From IMG/VR virus record IMGVR_UViG_3300025151_000272, positions 1 to 25,350 of that record: DNA of 25,350 nt; one strand, written 5' to 3'. This DNA comes from a virus. Made by a program: the position numbers and the translations under genes. Position 1 is the stretch's first letter. Every line of letters begins with the position of its first letter. Below the pieces are notes generated by a model that saw only the letters and a list, made by a program, of their open reading frames with translations, was not told the origin of the DNA and made no database searches. This document shows, one piece after another, positions 24,755 to 25,350 of this stretch.

Positions 24755-25256
24755 TAGACAATTCCTCTAATGCTGACCTATGTTCATTTGTTATCAATCT
24801 ATGGATCACAGTTGCATCTGTTTCACCAGCTAATTGATGTGATAAACGGTCAGCAGTATTCATTAATGCTTCTCTAATACTTCTGCCAATTGCAAATGCA
24901 CTTTTCTTGGCATCTTTTGCTGGTATAAGATCTTTTTTTTCTTTCTGTACCTTTATTTTTGAAAATTCTGCTTCAAAATGTTCCCTTCTTGCTTTTGATA
25001 CATTAAATTCGGGAATTTCGTCATCAGGTAGTTTATCTATATCATTCTTTAGTTTCTGTGCTACATTAGGGGATTGCTTCGTAGTAATAACATCTGGTTT
25101 ATATGTGCCGTCCCAGCATTGATTAGCTTTCTCTAGTTGTAAAACTTGTTTACCTTTGCTGTAAACAATTGCTGGCTGTAAAATTAACTTTTTCTTTGAG
25201 ACTGCCTGGCGTGACACGTTTTTTGTTCGGGCAAAATCTGCAAAAGTAATAAGCAT
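24738..25256 (-). CDS. Terminase small subunit (Nu1-like)
   Basis: A 172-residue DNA-binding subunit. Residues 1-60 are a winged-helix type domain: MLITFADFARTKNVSRQAVS followed by KKKLILQPAIVYSKGKQVLQ, as in Nu1, where the helix-turn-helix recognises the packaging site. Residues about 85-125 are a charged helix (PEFNVSKARREHFEAEFSKI, with QKEKKDLIPAKDAKK), and the C-terminal part (IGRSIREALMNTADRLSHQL) binds the large subunit in this family. Order small then large terminase, with overlapping genes, is as in lambda. Its upstream leader contains GTTGACA-type repeats that it may bind. The start ATG at 25256 lacks a clear ribosome site. Length equals lambda Nu1 (181) within a few residues. Confidence 0.82.
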   Translation of the reverse strand: MLITFADFARTKNVSRQAVSKKKLILQPAIVYSKGKQVLQLEKANQCWDGTYKPDVITTKQSPNVAQKLKNDIDKLPDDEIPEFNVSKARREHFEAEFSKIKVQKEKKDLIPAKDAKKSAFAIGRSIREALMNTADRLSHQLAGETDATVIHRLITNEHRSALEELSNERLA

Positions 25257-25350
25257 TTTCGAGTTGTCAACTGCTACTCTTCCATAGTGTAACCCATGTC
25301 AACTACTTGTGCTTTCTGACGCTAGGCAAAATTTGGGGTTCGAATACCCC
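25257..25350 (-). promoter_or_regulatory. Leader upstream of terminase genes, possible packaging site or promoter
   Basis: No gene is seen in these 94 bases. The minus strand contains GTTGACA at 25303-25297 and again at 25271-25265, with the variant GTTACAC at 25293-25287 between them; spacing from the first is 10 and 32 bases, close to 1 and 3 helical turns. The nearer copy lies in an 11-base palindrome AGTTGTCAACT (25262-25272). At the window edge is a short inverted repeat (GGGGT, 6-base loop, ACCCC; 25335-25350). The repeats may bind the small terminase as lambda cosB R sites do, or TTGACA may serve as a -35 box, though no good -10 is spaced 17 bases away. Confidence 0.45.

Noticed and set aside
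25321-25350. GGGGTTCGAATACCCC at the right edge looked like the T-arm of a tRNA gene and thus a possible integration site.
   Set aside because: A T-loop needs seven bases closed by a G-C pair; here the closing position is an A, and no anticodon or D arm pairs upstream on either strand. It is kept only as a short inverted repeat.

Overview
The window is a nearly gapless block of structural genes from a tailed phage or prophage with a lambda-like siphovirus plan. Every credible gene lies on the minus strand, so transcription runs from the right edge to the left. The DNA is visibly AT-rich. Several proteins carry signatures I associate with phages of marine picocyanobacteria: fibre modules with DLQIYHDGSNS and VELYYDNSKK, the stretch APGTLNTLNELAAALGDDP, and a short protein beginning MAITCTW. 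I infer a marine phage, probably a cyanophage or a close environmental relative. No integrase, repressor, replication or host gene is present, so the window does not show whether it is lytic, temperate or a prophage.

Region 1, packaging and head (25350 to about 18350): a 94-base non-coding leader with phased GTTGACA-type repeats; a small terminase subunit; a GpA-type large terminase; a protein that joins a beta-rich domain to a gpW-like head completion domain; a lambda B-type portal; and one polypeptide fusing an HK97-type prohead protease to the major capsid protein. A strong hairpin plus T-tract follows the capsid gene, then two small proteins at the positions of lambda FI and FII.

Region 2, tail (18349 to 8317): U-like tail terminator, tail tube protein, a G/GT tail-chaperone pair joined by a predicted -1 ribosomal frameshift at A AAA AAC, tape measure protein, then M, L, K, I and J homologues in lambda order. 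L keeps the exact cysteine spacing of an iron-sulfur gpL and has an extra N-terminal domain. K keeps intact JAMM and NlpC/P60 motifs.

Region 3, adhesion and accessory genes (8312 to 1): a tail-collar fibre, a small beta-rich protein, a 1782-residue modular fibre, and four small marine-phage genes, the last running off the left edge. Two of these are absent from simple long-ORF listings: a 55-residue gene at 1125-1292 and a 187-codon partial gene at 1-562 that seems to start with TTG immediately after the preceding stop codon.

The four longest internal intergenic gaps all contain a TACTAT-type motif. Two of them, on either side of the tail tube gene, carry a near-identical 24-base element able to form a hairpin. 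These are the best candidates for undescribed regulatory sequence.
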